A stretch of DNA of 64,000 nucleotides from the NCBI RefSeq assembly GCF_001039475.1, contig NZ_LELK01000001.1:345466-409465 (forward strand), in the 5' to 3' direction. The position numbers were made by a program, and so were the translations under genes. Shown here one piece after another: positions 35,045 to 43,907 of this stretch. Position 1 is the stretch's first letter. Each line of letters opens with the position of its first letter. The DNA comes from Guptibacillus hwajinpoensis. GTDB lineage: Bacteria; Bacillota; Bacilli; Bacillales; Guptibacillaceae. The notes below the pieces were generated by a model that ran no database searches, was not told the DNA's origin, and was given only the letters and a program-made list of their open reading frames with translations.

Positions 35045-35148
35045 GCTATGTTAATTAACAGTGTTAATTTTTGGCTCATTCGAGTGAAACCAAGGTTTCA
35101 CTCGAATGAGCCAAAAATCGAGAAATCAACAATAAGAGCTAATATTGT
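35045..35148. repeat. Palindromic interspersed repeat, family B, short copy (about 104 bp)
   Basis: The core is a perfect inverted repeat of 24-base arms (35068-35091 and 35094-35117) with a 2-base loop; the arms contain TTGGCTCATTCGAGTGAAAC. The outer left end reads GCTATGTTAA. The right flank (TCGAGAAATCAACAATAAGAGCTAA) matches, as reverse complement, the left flank of the second copy at 55439-55631. There is no ORF. It lies between prsW and sleB and is clear of the sleB ribosome binding site. Confidence 0.85.
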
Positions 35149-35248
35149 CTAAAGTAAAGAAAAGAAAACTTAAGTTGATTGTTGTATAAAATGATAGCTG
35201 CTACAAAAACTACATATATGAAAATTGAATGATCAGGAGGTCCTCATC

Positions 35249-36040
35249 ATGAGAAAGGTAGTTCGTATCTTGAAAATCCCTCTGATAGTCGGTCTACTAT
35301 GTATCCCGCTTATCACGGTACTAGATACAGGTAATAATGTTGATGCGTTTTCTAATCAAATTATTCAAAAAGGAGCAACAGGAACAGATGTCATCGAACT
35401 GCAAGCTAGACTAAAGAATATTGGTTTCTATACTGGCGCTATTGATGGTGTGTTTGGTTGGGGAACGTATTGGGCAGTTCGTAATTTTCAATATGAGTTT
35501 GGGATGAAGGTAGATGGACTTGTAGGACCCGACATGAAGGCGAAGTTAAATAAGTCTACTAGCTATAATCCGTCTTCTCAGCAACAGTCGAATAAGGGCC
35601 AAAGTCCTAATGCAGCTCAATCTTCTGGAAATAAGTCTAAAGGCCCAAACACGAACGCTCAAGGCAAAAACACTCCTTCAGGATATTCTCAAAATGATAT
35701 TAAACTTATTGCGAATGCAGTATATGGTGAAGCGAGAGGTGAGCCATATGAAGGGCAAGTTGCAGTTGCGGCTGTCATTCTTAATCGCGTTCAAAGTTCT
35801 TCTTTTCCAAACACAGTTTCGGGTGTGATTTTTGAACCTAGAGCTTTTACTGCTGTTTCAGATGGACAAATATGGCTAACTCCCGATGAACGAGCGAAAG
35901 AGGCTGTTATCGATGCGATTAATGGTTGGGACCCAACTGGAGAGGCGTTGTACTATTTTAATCCTAATACAGCTACTTCAGGGTGGATATGGACAAGACC
36001 GCAAATAAAACAAATTGGTAAACATATATTCTGTGAATAA
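35249..36040 (+). CDS. sleB: Spore cortex-lytic enzyme SleB
   Basis: A 263-residue secreted lytic transglycosylase. A signal peptide (ILKIPLIVGLLCIPLIT) is followed by a peptidoglycan-binding domain (about residues 40-95, GTDVIELQARLKNIGFYTG and GVFGWGTYWAVRNFQ). A low-complexity Gln/Asn/Ser/Lys linker (about 105-145) leads to the SleB catalytic domain (IANAVYGEARGEPYEGQVAV, where the Glu is catalytic). It degrades muramic-lactam-containing cortex during germination. ATG 35249 has AGGAGG upstream. ypeB follows after 15 bases, and YpeB is required to keep SleB stable in the spore. Confidence 0.94.
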   Translation: MRKVVRILKIPLIVGLLCIPLITVLDTGNNVDAFSNQIIQKGATGTDVIELQARLKNIGFYTGAIDGVFGWGTYWAVRNFQYEFGMKVDGLVGPDMKAKLNKSTSYNPSSQQQSNKGQSPNAAQSSGNKSKGPNTNAQGKNTPSGYSQNDIKLIANAVYGEARGEPYEGQVAVAAVILNRVQSSSFPNTVSGVIFEPRAFTAVSDGQIWLTPDERAKEAVIDAINGWDPTGEALYYFNPNTATSGWIWTRPQIKQIGKHIFCE

Positions 36041-36055
36041 TGGAGGTGGTTAGAC

Positions 36056-37405
36056 ATGATTCGTTCGATACTTATTGGAGCATTAGCGATCGGTGTTGTG
36101 GGGACAAGCTACTGGGGATATAAGGAGCATCAAGAGAAGAATGCAGTGTTAATTAACGCCGAGAATACGTACCAACGTGCATTCCACGATTTGAACTTTC
36201 ATATGGATGCTCTAGAGGAGAAAATTGGGTCAACTCTAGCGATGAACTCTAGAAGCAGTTTATCCCCAGCGCTAGCAGAAGTGTGGCGTTTAACTTCGGA
36301 AGCACAAAATGACGTTGGTCAGCTCCCTTTAACATTAATGCCCTTTAACAAAACAGAAGAGTTTCTATCCAACATTGGGTCATTTAGTTACCGAGTGGCC
36401 GTAAGAGATCTTGACGAGAAACCTCTCTCAGAGGACGAGTATGAGACACTAAAAAAACTTCATAATCATTCAAATGATGTTAAGAATGAGCTTAGAAAGG
36501 TTCAAGCAATGGTCATCGATCACAATTTAAGATGGATGGATGTGGAACTAGCACTTGCATCAGAGTCTGAGCCACAAGACAACACCATCATAGATGGTTT
36601 TAAAACCGTAGACAAACAAGTAGAAGGTTATAGTGAAGTAAATTGGGGACCTGAAGTAAATCAATTGAATGAAAAAAAGCAGAATTTATCTAAGAATATT
36701 GAAGGTGAAGAACTTAGTGAAAAAGAAGCAAAGCAGCATGTGCTTGATTTTCTTGATATTGATAAAAATGCGTCAATAGATATTACAACGACTGGTAAAG
36801 ACTCGAAATACCAGGCCTATAGCCTTTCCATAGAAAATCCAGAAAACAAATCTAGTGTTAATTTAGATGTAACCAAAAAAGGGGCAAAGCCTATTTGGAT
36901 TCTAATGGATAGGAAAATAGGTAAACAAAAACTAAGTTTGAATGAAGCAGCAAACAAAGCTACTAATTTCTTGAAGGAACATGATATTACGAATATGGAA
37001 ATATCAGAAAGCAGTCAATATGAAAGGATGGGGGTTTTTACTTTCGTATACCAACAGGGGGATGTAACGATCTATCCTGATGCAGTTCATATTAAAGTAG
37101 CACTTGATAATGGCGATATAACAGGGTATGAATCAATCGAATATTTGACTAACCATCATGAAAGGAAGGTTACTGAACCGACAATCTCCCGTAATGAGGC
37201 GCTAGAGCAAGTCAATCCGAATGTTCAGATTATGGAAGAAGGACTTGGAGTTATCAAAAATGATCTTGGAGAAGAAGTATTATGTTATGAATTTATGGGT
37301 ACGATTGAAAATGAAACCTATCGAATATTCGTCAACGCAGATACTGGTCGGGAAGAACGTGTGGAGAAAATGGATGGTACTGAAATGAATTACGATACGA
37401 TGTAA
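36056..37405 (+). CDS. ypeB: Germination protein YpeB
   Basis: A 449-residue protein with an N-terminal membrane anchor (ILIGALAIGVVGTSYWGY), a long helical domain (residues about 35-215) and C-terminal PepSY-type domains (about 225-440) with LSEKEAKQHVLDFL and LSLNEAANKATNFL repeats. In Bacillus spores YpeB and SleB depend on each other for localisation and stability. GGAGGTGG precedes ATG 36056. It is cotranscribed with sleB and the small ypfB. Confidence 0.93.
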   Translation: MIRSILIGALAIGVVGTSYWGYKEHQEKNAVLINAENTYQRAFHDLNFHMDALEEKIGSTLAMNSRSSLSPALAEVWRLTSEAQNDVGQLPLTLMPFNKTEEFLSNIGSFSYRVAVRDLDEKPLSEDEYETLKKLHNHSNDVKNELRKVQAMVIDHNLRWMDVELALASESEPQDNTIIDGFKTVDKQVEGYSEVNWGPEVNQLNEKKQNLSKNIEGEELSEKEAKQHVLDFLDIDKNASIDITTTGKDSKYQAYSLSIENPENKSSVNLDVTKKGAKPIWILMDRKIGKQKLSLNEAANKATNFLKEHDITNMEISESSQYERMGVFTFVYQQGDVTIYPDAVHIKVALDNGDITGYESIEYLTNHHERKVTEPTISRNEALEQVNPNVQIMEEGLGVIKNDLGEEVLCYEFMGTIENETYRIFVNADTGREERVEKMDGTEMNYDTM

Positions 37406-37420
37406 GAGGGAGGACCTGAG

Positions 37421-37588
37421 ATGGACAAAGTTGAAAAGTTGATAATCAAGTTAATTATGATTCAATTTATCTTTTTGCTCATTTCACAGGTACTGCTCAC
37501 TCAAGATGAATTTAGAATTTATCTTAGCAAAGCACTTTATTATGAAGGTGTAGTAAAAGGACTGCCACCAGGCACTACACGCCAATAG
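37421..37588 (+). CDS. ypfB: Small membrane protein YpfB-like, 55 residues
   Basis: A short protein with one hydrophobic helix (LIIKLIMIQFIFLLISQVLL) and a C-terminal segment IYLSKALYYEGVVKGLPPG. Length, hydrophobic pattern and position between ypeB and cmk agree with YpfB of B. subtilis. An AGGGAGG ribosome binding site lies 7 bases before ATG 37421. The larger neighbour ypfA (a PilZ protein in B. subtilis) is absent. Function unknown. Followed after 60 bases by a terminator. Confidence 0.7.
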   Translation: MDKVEKLIIKLIMIQFIFLLISQVLLTQDEFRIYLSKALYYEGVVKGLPPGTTRQ

Positions 37589-37647
37589 TCAATAGACCGA
37601 AAATAGGTCTTGTGTTATGATAAATATGACCTTTTGGGTTTACAAAG

Positions 37648-37671
37648 AAAGCAGGAATCCCTGCTTTTTTT
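37648..37671 (+). terminator. Terminator of sleB-ypeB-ypfB
   Basis: AAAGCAGG (37648-37655) pairs with CCTGCTTT (from 37660), followed by Ts. Confidence 0.88.
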
Positions 37672-37737
37672 GTACGTTAATTTGTAATTTTACATTTAAA
37701 TAACGATTGATGAATGGAATGTGGGGGCAAGATTTAC

Positions 37738-38409
37738 ATGAAAAAGAGAATTAATATAGCAATAGACGGACCTGCAGGAGCTGGCAAAAGTACAGTAGCT
37801 AGACAAGTAGCGGATTACCTTTCTTTTCTTTATATTGATACGGGTGCAATGTACCGTGCATTAACCTATAAAGCAATCGAAAGAGAAATAGATCTTGAGA
37901 ATGGTCCATTACTTAAAGAACTTTTGAATGAGACAATTATCGATCTTAAAGTTGGAGAAGAAGAACAGCATGTATTCCTTGACAATAAGGATGTTACAAC
38001 AGATATTCGTTCATATAATGTAACGAATAATGTTTCGTTCGTTGCAAGACAGAGCGAAGTGAGAGAAGAAATGGTTAAACGTCAGAAGGTGTTAGCTGAC
38101 AAAGGCGGAGTAGTAATGGATGGACGAGATATTGGTACACACGTTCTACCAAATTCAGAACTAAAGGTATTTCTAATTGCTTCAGTTGAGGAAAGAGCAT
38201 CACGTCGCTATAAAGAGCTGATTGATAAGGGAATTGAAGCAGATTATAACACAATCAAGGATGAAATAGCATTAAGAGATAAGCGCGACACTGAGCGAGA
38301 AGTAGCCCCACTTGTGAAAGCGGACGATGCAAGTGAAATTGACACAACGTCGATGACGATTTCTGAAGTAGTGGATTGTATTCTACAATTAGCGAAAGAA
38401 AGGTCTTGA
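37738..38409 (+). CDS. cmk: Cytidylate kinase
   Basis: A 223-residue nucleoside monophosphate kinase with Walker A IDGPAGAGKSTVARQ, the CMP-binding segment YIDTGAMYRALTYKA, MDGRDIGTHVLP and a LID region around RDKRDTEREVAPL. It phosphorylates CMP and dCMP. ATG 37738 gives the family start (KKRINIAIDGP) and has a G run 10 bases upstream; the frame is open further 5' without a better site. plsC follows after 4 bases, as in B. subtilis. Confidence 0.95.
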   Translation: MKKRINIAIDGPAGAGKSTVARQVADYLSFLYIDTGAMYRALTYKAIEREIDLENGPLLKELLNETIIDLKVGEEEQHVFLDNKDVTTDIRSYNVTNNVSFVARQSEVREEMVKRQKVLADKGGVVMDGRDIGTHVLPNSELKVFLIASVEERASRRYKELIDKGIEADYNTIKDEIALRDKRDTEREVAPLVKADDASEIDTTSMTISEVVDCILQLAKERS

Positions 38410-38413
38410 TCAA

Positions 38414-38998
38414 GTGAGTTTATATAGAGTGGGGAAAGGCTTGTTCCGCGTATACTTCAAGCTTTTCAATAAAGTAACAGTTGAAGGTGAAGAGAATTTC
38501 CCTAAAGGTAAAGGGATACTTCTCTGCTCAAATCATATTAATAACCTTGACCCTCCTTTAGTTGGAGCAATGTGCCCGAGGGATGTTCGGTTTATGGCGA
38601 AGTCAGAGCTATTTACTATACCTGTACTTGGTAAATTAATTTATAAAGTAGGTGCATTCCCTGTCAAAAGGGGAATGAGTGATAAACAGGCATTAAGAAG
38701 TGGTATGAAAATTTTGAAAGATGGCGGCGTGGTAGGGCTTTTTCCTGAAGGAACTAGAAGTAAGAATGGTGAACTTGGAGAAGGACTCTCGGGAGCTGGA
38801 TTTTTTGCGCTTCGACCCGAAGTCACTGTTGTACCGTGTGCTATTCAAGGTTCGTATAAGCCATTTGGTCGCTTGAAGATCGTTTATGGTAAGCCTGTTG
38901 ATTTATCTCCGCTTCGCGAAGAGCAAGGAGCCGCTAAAAAAGCAACCCAGGCTATTATGCAAGAAATTCAAGAACTTATCGAAAAACATCATAAATAA
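38414..38998 (+). CDS. plsC: 1-acyl-sn-glycerol-3-phosphate acyltransferase
   Basis: A 194-residue PlsC with the four acyltransferase blocks: SNHINNLDPP (the HX4D catalytic motif), block II around MAKSELFTIPVLG, the FPEGTRSKNGEL block III, and a final VVPCAIQG segment. It converts lysophosphatidate to phosphatidate, completing the pathway started by PlsY (43908) in this window. It starts at GTG 38414, 4 bases after the cmk stop. AAAGAAAGG lies in the end of cmk, about 10 bases upstream. Confidence 0.92.
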   Translation: MSLYRVGKGLFRVYFKLFNKVTVEGEENFPKGKGILLCSNHINNLDPPLVGAMCPRDVRFMAKSELFTIPVLGKLIYKVGAFPVKRGMSDKQALRSGMKILKDGGVVGLFPEGTRSKNGELGEGLSGAGFFALRPEVTVVPCAIQGSYKPFGRLKIVYGKPVDLSPLREEQGAAKKATQAIMQEIQELIEKHHK

Positions 38999-39180
38999 TT
39001 CAATATTGTTAAAAAATTTAAACAAATGCGTCAAGATACTTGACAAATCCGTCAATTTTAGTGAAAGTTAGAGGAAAGGGTGCTTAACTTTTCAATAAAT
39101 TTCTTTCGCAACCAGTGGAAGACTTTTATAAATCATATCGAAAAGTTTTATTTCTTTTGGATTGAAGGAGGAGTTTGTCA

Positions 39181-40326
39181 ATGGGTGAAGAGATGAATCA
39201 GGAAATGACTGAGTTCAAATCATTCGAAATTGGAGATGTGGTGACTGGTAAGGTCTCTAAAGTCGAAGAAAAACATGCATCTGTAGATGTAGGTTTTAAA
39301 ATTGATGGAGTGCTGCCAATCAGCGAGCTGTCAAGCCTTCACGTCGAAAAAGTCAGCGACGTGCTCTCAGAAGGTGATGAAATAGAAGTTAAAGTAATCA
39401 AAGTATCTGAAGATGAGCTAGTGCTTTCTAAGAAAGCTGTTGAGGCTGACAAAGCATGGGACGCTTTGCAAGAGAAATATGAGAATTCAGTAGCATTTGA
39501 TGTTGAGATTGCAGACGTAGTTAAGGGCGGCTTGGTAGTTGACCTTGGTGTGCGTGGATTTATTCCAGCATCTCTTGTTGAGAGACATTATGTGGAAGAT
39601 TTCTCAGATTACAAAGGCAAAAACCTTAGCGTCAAAATTGTTGAATTTGATCCAGAAAAAGCGAAAGTAATTCTTTCACATCGTGCAGTACTTGAGCAAG
39701 AAGCGGATCATAAGAAGCAGGAGACACTTGCATCTCTTCAAGCAGGACAGGTTGTTGAAGGTACTGTTCAGCGATTGACAGACTTTGGTGCTTTTGTTGA
39801 CATCGGTGGAGTAGATGGACTTGTTCACATCTCTCAGATGGCTCATCATCGCGTCGAAACACCATCTGAAGTTGTTTCAGAAGGACAGCAGGTAAATGTC
39901 AAAATTTTATCGGTTGACCGTGACAACGAACGAATTTCATTATCCATCAAAGAAACACTACCGGGTCCGTGGGAAGAAGTGAAAGGCAGTCTTAATACAG
40001 GCGATGAGATTGAAGGTACCGTAAAGCGTCTCGTAAGCTTTGGTGCTTTCGTAGAAGTTGCTCCTGGCGTTGAGGGTCTTGTTCATATTTCTGAAATATC
40101 GAACAAACATATCGGTACACCTCAGGAAGTTCTTTCTGAAGGCGAAACCGTTCGTGTGAAAGTCCTTGATGTTAATCTTGATGAAAAACGGATTTCATTG
40201 AGCATTAAAGTACTTGAAACTGAGCAAGTTTCAAATGAAGTTGAAGAATATCAAAAAGAAAGCGATGGAAACTCACCATTCTCGCTAGGTGATATGATCG
40301 GTGATCAACTTAAAAAGTACAAATAA
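39181..40326 (+). CDS. S1-domain RNA-binding protein (YpfD, ribosomal protein S1 homologue)
   Basis: A 381-residue protein made of four S1 domains: about residues 13-83 (EIGDVVTGKVSKVEEKHASV), 100-165, 185-255 (VVEGTVQRLTDFGAFVDIGG) and 270-340 (EIEGTVKRLVSFGAFVEV). Bacilli carry this shortened S1 homologue (YpfD) rather than the six-domain protein of enterobacteria. It is likely an mRNA-binding translation factor, not an essential ribosomal protein. ATG 39181 has AAGGAGGAG upstream. A strong terminator follows immediately. Confidence 0.9.
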   Translation: MGEEMNQEMTEFKSFEIGDVVTGKVSKVEEKHASVDVGFKIDGVLPISELSSLHVEKVSDVLSEGDEIEVKVIKVSEDELVLSKKAVEADKAWDALQEKYENSVAFDVEIADVVKGGLVVDLGVRGFIPASLVERHYVEDFSDYKGKNLSVKIVEFDPEKAKVILSHRAVLEQEADHKKQETLASLQAGQVVEGTVQRLTDFGAFVDIGGVDGLVHISQMAHHRVETPSEVVSEGQQVNVKILSVDRDNERISLSIKETLPGPWEEVKGSLNTGDEIEGTVKRLVSFGAFVEVAPGVEGLVHISEISNKHIGTPQEVLSEGETVRVKVLDVNLDEKRISLSIKVLETEQVSNEVEEYQKESDGNSPFSLGDMIGDQLKKYK

Positions 40327-40330
40327 CAAG

Positions 40331-40362
40331 AAGCTTTCTGCCGCCGGCAGAAAGCTTTTTTT
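40331..40362 (+). terminator. Terminator of the S1-protein gene
   Basis: AAGCTTTCTGCC (40331-40342) pairs with GGCAGAAAGCTT (40346-40357) over GCC, followed by Ts. Confidence 0.94.
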
Positions 40363-40398
40363 ATATGTCACGAAATAAACCCCGAATTAACGAACGGT

Positions 40399-40536
40399 CT
40401 ACTTTAACCCGTTTCTTTTTCTTGCCTCAGTAGGCCCTTCCATCGTAGCTGCTCCTCGGTGCTCAAGAGATTGATCACGATCTGATTCTACACTTCTTGA
40501 CTTTTTTAGCTTTTTCTCTTGACGGTCTTTACCCAT
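40399..40536 (-). CDS. ypzI: Small basic protein YpzI
   Basis: A 45-residue, highly charged protein starting MGKDRQEKKLKKSRSVESDRD, which matches the short Bacillus protein YpzI, and ending in a basic ARKRNGLK tail. The ATG at 40536 (minus strand) is preceded by AAAGGAAGTGATAAT, a good ribosome binding site, so I prefer it over a longer frame reaching 40593. It converges on the S1-protein terminator. Function unknown. Confidence 0.78.
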   Translation of the reverse strand: MGKDRQEKKLKKSRSVESDRDQSLEHRGAATMEGPTEARKRNGLK

Positions 40537-40672
40537 TATTATCACTTCCTTTTGTTTAATTCTCCACTTTCTTATCATGATAGAAAAAATCAAAAGTTAT
40601 TCATTTAAAACTTGTGAGTCTATACCTTATGAAATCTTCCCATACTGATCATAATGAAAGGAGGGGATTACA

Positions 40673-41275
40673 GTGGATGGGGCGTTATTTCTATGGTTTG
40701 CCTGGATGGGCGTCATTATTACGGTTTTTTTTCTTAAAGCGTCAAACAATAGAAATTCTCTATTATTCGTTTTGTTGCTTGCGATTTGTATTGTAACGTT
40801 CGAGTTTCAAGTGATGGAGTATTCTTTCTCGGCACTAGTGGTATTATCAATTGTTTATGGTTACTTACTGTTGTTAACTTACATGCAAGTCACAAGAATA
40901 TACGCTGTCATCATTGTGCTTATGTTAACGGCAGCGTATACGTCAATTGAGCTGTTTTCAATTTACGACCCTGTTTTTACATATCTGTATACGAAATGGT
41001 CAGTATCAGCGATTCTATTCATTATCATTCATATTTCACTGCATAACTCATCTGAAAGGTGTTCACTCTTGATCCTTGGTGTCGTTCATGGAGAGGTTAT
41101 TCTTTCAATCTTATTTCAACAGATGGGAATCAAGAGGCTTGCTGGTGAACTAGCTTCATTCGATATCATAGCCATCTCTATTATGGGAACAGTCACATGG
41201 CATTATTTCGTACAAGTTACGGAACACTTAGAAAAACTCGTTAAAAAACATCAAGAAAGGCGTGGATATTCATGA
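40673..41275 (+). CDS. yphA: Membrane protein YphA
   Basis: A 200-residue polytopic membrane protein with six or seven hydrophobic segments and a short basic C-terminus (KLVKKHQERRGYS). Its size and place upstream of the YIEGIA gene and der fit YphA of B. subtilis (199 residues). Function is unknown. It starts at GTG 40673 after the strong ribosome binding site AAAGGAGGGG, and its end overlaps the next gene by 4 bases (ATGA), so the three genes to 42344 form one tightly coupled operon. Confidence 0.78.
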   Translation: MDGALFLWFAWMGVIITVFFLKASNNRNSLLFVLLLAICIVTFEFQVMEYSFSALVVLSIVYGYLLLLTYMQVTRIYAVIIVLMLTAAYTSIELFSIYDPVFTYLYTKWSVSAILFIIIHISLHNSSERCSLLILGVVHGEVILSILFQQMGIKRLAGELASFDIIAISIMGTVTWHYFVQVTEHLEKLVKKHQERRGYS

Positions 41276-42162
41276 ATGAGTATACTTTCTCAATTCTATT
41301 TGGCGTTACAGTTGGCACATTATCGCGTATCTATATGTTCCGTACTGATTATCGTCAATATCCGACCTATCCACACGGGATGGTTATACACCTTGCGCTA
41401 GGCTTTATTGCTGCCGCTTTAGGTGCATTAGTAGTCCCATCGATCATGGAGGAGGAATTTACAGCTGTAACTTTCCTGACATTAGCCGCATCGCAATTTA
41501 GGGAAGTAAGGAATATGGAAAGGAAAACTCTTAATGAAATGGACTCGCTGGAGCTTGTTCCAAGAGGGGCTTCATATATTGAAGGAATCGCGGTTACATT
41601 TGAAGGACGTAACTATCTTGTGATTTTTATTTCGTTTGTATCTTCATTAGCATATCTTTCAATTAATTTATGGGCTGCATGTATAGCGGCATTTCTTGCG
41701 TTTTTAGTTGCAAAAAAATACATGACTGGAAGTAGGTTAGGGGAAATAGCAGAGGTTGAGCAGGCAACTGTATCATTTGATGGTGCGGGACTATATGTCG
41801 ATAATATATATATTATGAACATAGGGATTCCAGTAAGGCAACAAGAAATCCTGAAACACGGACTTGGCTTTGTTATTAATCCAAAGAACTTTGACGCTCG
41901 CTCGACGATCGGAAATCTAGGTCAACGCCAAGCTATACTTCACGATCTTGCTATATCTCTTGGTGTTTATCGCGATTCTGGAACTCCTGCTTTGGTTCCA
42001 CTAATCAAAAGGGATTTGGATGATGGTCGAATAGGTATATTTATTCTTCCGCAAAACAAAAGCGCTGATCTCGCCATGAAAGTTATTTCACAAGTGCCAA
42101 CCCTAGAAAATGCGATTAGAATGCCAACTGAAACAAAAGAAAAGGGAAGTGGACAATCGTGA
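41272..42162 (+). CDS. YIEGIA family membrane protein (YphB-like)
   Basis: A 296-residue protein containing the eponymous motif SYIEGIAVTFEGRNYL near residue 105. Hydrophobic segments flank it: an N-terminal pair (VIHLALGFIAAALGALVV) and a pair around residues 118-150 (FISFVSSLAYLSINLWAAC). The soluble C-terminal half (from about residue 160) is predicted cytoplasmic. The family is limited to spore formers; its biochemical role is not known to me. It is translationally coupled both to yphA upstream and to the small capping-subunit gene downstream. Confidence 0.8.
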   Translation: MNEYTFSILFGVTVGTLSRIYMFRTDYRQYPTYPHGMVIHLALGFIAAALGALVVPSIMEEEFTAVTFLTLAASQFREVRNMERKTLNEMDSLELVPRGASYIEGIAVTFEGRNYLVIFISFVSSLAYLSINLWAACIAAFLAFLVAKKYMTGSRLGEIAEVEQATVSFDGAGLYVDNIYIMNIGIPVRQQEILKHGLGFVINPKNFDARSTIGNLGQRQAILHDLAISLGVYRDSGTPALVPLIKRDLDDGRIGIFILPQNKSADLAMKVISQVPTLENAIRMPTETKEKGSGQS

Positions 42163-42344
42163 CTTTAGAGAAGTTGATTCTAGCGGCAGTAACTCTTTCT
42201 GGGAGTAAAGTGCCAGTTGGTGCAAATGTATTTGTATGTGAAACAAAAGATGAAATGGACCAGGTAGCTGCTGACCTTGAGGCTATATTAGATGGAATCG
42301 CACATAAATTAAGTAATGGTGTGTATATTATCGTTAAACACTAG
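42159..42344 (+). CDS. Capping complex subunit for YIEGIA
   Basis: A 61-residue soluble protein (TLEKLILAAVTLSGSKVPVGANVFVCETKDEMDQVAADLEAIL region) that follows the YIEGIA gene with a 4-base overlap (GTGA). Small proteins of this kind are named capping complex subunit for YIEGIA from their constant pairing with that membrane protein. It starts at GTG 42159. Function beyond the pairing is unknown. A long imperfect hairpin follows as terminator. Confidence 0.78.
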   Translation: MTLEKLILAAVTLSGSKVPVGANVFVCETKDEMDQVAADLEAILDGIAHKLSNGVYIIVKH

Positions 42345-42350
42345 CAGGAA

Positions 42351-42407
42351 AAAAGAACCACTGCAGGAAGATTCATTTTCCTCTGTTGTTCATTGGTTGC
42401 TTTTTTG
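42351..42407 (+). terminator. Long stem terminator of the yphA-YIEGIA operon
   Basis: AAAAAAGAACCA pairs with TGGTTGCTTTTTT (one bulged G), with an inner GGAA-TTCC helix; it ends in a T run. Confidence 0.65.
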
Positions 42408-42436
42408 ATAAGATATAAAAGCTATCGAAGACTATA

Positions 42437-42461
42437 CCCTTCTTATAGAGGAGGGTTTTTT
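42437..42461 (+). terminator. Second terminator or leader hairpin upstream of der
   Basis: ACCCTTCT pairs with AGGAGGGT (one G-T pair) over TATAG, followed by TTTTTT. The 3' arm reads AGAGGAGGG and would be a perfect ribosome binding site for a 16-codon ORF starting at ATG 42465. It could be an attenuator in the der leader. Confidence 0.7.
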
Positions 42462-42540
42462 ACAATGAACTGCTGGAAAGTTTGTCCACGACTTTCTGGA
42501 GGTAAGCTTAGATAGTTTTTTAGAAAGGGCGTGCAAAGTA

Positions 42541-43854
42541 ATGACAAAACCAGTTGTCGCAATAGTAGGTCGACCAAATGTTGGGAAATCGACCATTTTT
42601 AATCGTATAGTAGGAGAAAGAGTCTCTATTGTAGAAGATACTCCAGGAGTAACAAGAGACCGTATTTATAGTACAGGTGAGTGGTTAAACCGTGAATTTA
42701 ATATCATCGACACAGGTGGTATTGAGATAGGTGACGAACCATTTCTTTCACAGATTCGTTATCAAGCAGAAATAGCTATTGATGAAGCTGACGTTATTAT
42801 CTTTATGGTGAATGGCCGTGATGGCATTTCAAACGCAGATGAAGAAGTCGCGAAGATTCTTTATCGGTCTAATAAACCTGTTGTTCTTGCAGTTAATAAA
42901 GTTGATAATCCTGAACAGCAGACACTCGTTTATGATTTCTATTCACTAGGTTTTGGTACGCCGTATGGCATATCAGGATCACATGGACTTGGTCTAGGTG
43001 ACCTTTTAGATGAGGTATTTAAATCGTTCCCTGAAGAGAATGAAGAAGAATACGATGAAGGTACAATTAAATTCTCATTAATTGGACGACCAAATGTTGG
43101 GAAATCTTCTCTTGTTAATACCATTTTAGGTGAAGAAAGAGTAATTGTAAGTGATATTGCTGGAACGACAAGAGATGCTATTGACTCAATGTTTACAAGA
43201 GATGGACAAGATTACGTTATTATTGATACCGCAGGAATGAGAAAGCGCGGAAAAATTTATGAAACGACTGAGAAGTACAGTGTTCTCCGTGCTATGAGAG
43301 GAATCGAACGTTCTGACGTAGTACTCGTTGTGATCGATGGAGAAGAAGGTATTATTGAACAGGATAAGAAAGTGGCAGGTTATGCACATGAAGCGGGTAA
43401 AGCAGTTGTTATCGTAGTCAACAAGTGGGATGCTGTTGAAAAAGATGATAAAACGATGCGCGTCTTTGAACAAAAAATACGCGATCACTTCTTATTCCTA
43501 AGTTATGCACCAATTGTTTTCTTATCTGCTAAAACAAAACAGCGTCTTCATACGCTATTGCCGGTCGTGAACACTGTGGCTGAGAACCATGCTCTTCGTG
43601 TGAAGACTAATATTCTAAATGAATTAATTATGGATTCTGTTGCAATGAACCCTACACCAACAGATAACGGAAAGCGATTGAAGATTAATTATGCGACACA
43701 AGTTGCGGTTAAGCCACCAACAATCGTTCTCTTTGTAAATGATCCAGAGCTATTGCATTTTTCTTACCGTCGTTTCTTAGAGAATCGCATTCGTGAGACG
43801 TTTGGATTCCAAGGTACACCACTTCGTATTTTTGCTCGAAGAAAAAGCGAATAA
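42541..43854 (+). CDS. der: Ribosome-associated GTPase Der (EngA)
   Basis: A 437-residue protein with two tandem GTPase domains, unique to Der: first P-loop [12 protein letters not shown] at about residue 10 with DTPGVTRDR and DTGG; second [12 protein letters not shown] at about residue 180 with [11 protein letters not shown] and [13 protein letters not shown] and NKWD in the two G4 motifs. A C-terminal KH-like domain (about 350-437, [10 protein letters not shown]) binds rRNA. It is essential for 50S subunit assembly. AAAGGGCG lies upstream of ATG 42541. B. subtilis has it in the same place (yphC). Confidence 0.96.
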   Translation: MTKPVVAIVGRPNVGKSTIFNRIVGERVSIVEDTPGVTRDRIYSTGEWLNREFNIIDTGGIEIGDEPFLSQIRYQAEIAIDEADVIIFMVNGRDGISNADEEVAKILYRSNKPVVLAVNKVDNPEQQTLVYDFYSLGFGTPYGISGSHGLGLGDLLDEVFKSFPEENEEEYDEGTIKFSLIGRPNVGKSSLVNTILGEERVIVSDIAGTTRDAIDSMFTRDGQDYVIIDTAGMRKRGKIYETTEKYSVLRAMRGIERSDVVLVVIDGEEGIIEQDKKVAGYAHEAGKAVVIVVNKWDAVEKDDKTMRVFEQKIRDHFLFLSYAPIVFLSAKTKQRLHTLLPVVNTVAENHALRVKTNILNELIMDSVAMNPTPTDNGKRLKINYATQVAVKPPTIVLFVNDPELLHFSYRRFLENRIRETFGFQGTPLRIFARRKSE

Positions 43855-43907
43855 TTTCTGTTTCTATTCCACAGGGGGAGTCATGCTAATAAGAAGGGGG
43901 AAATAAC

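Noticed and set aside
35150-35248. Sigma-G promoter for sleB
   Set aside because: Expected from B. subtilis, but the best boxes I found (around 35190-35216) miss several consensus positions, so I do not annotate it.
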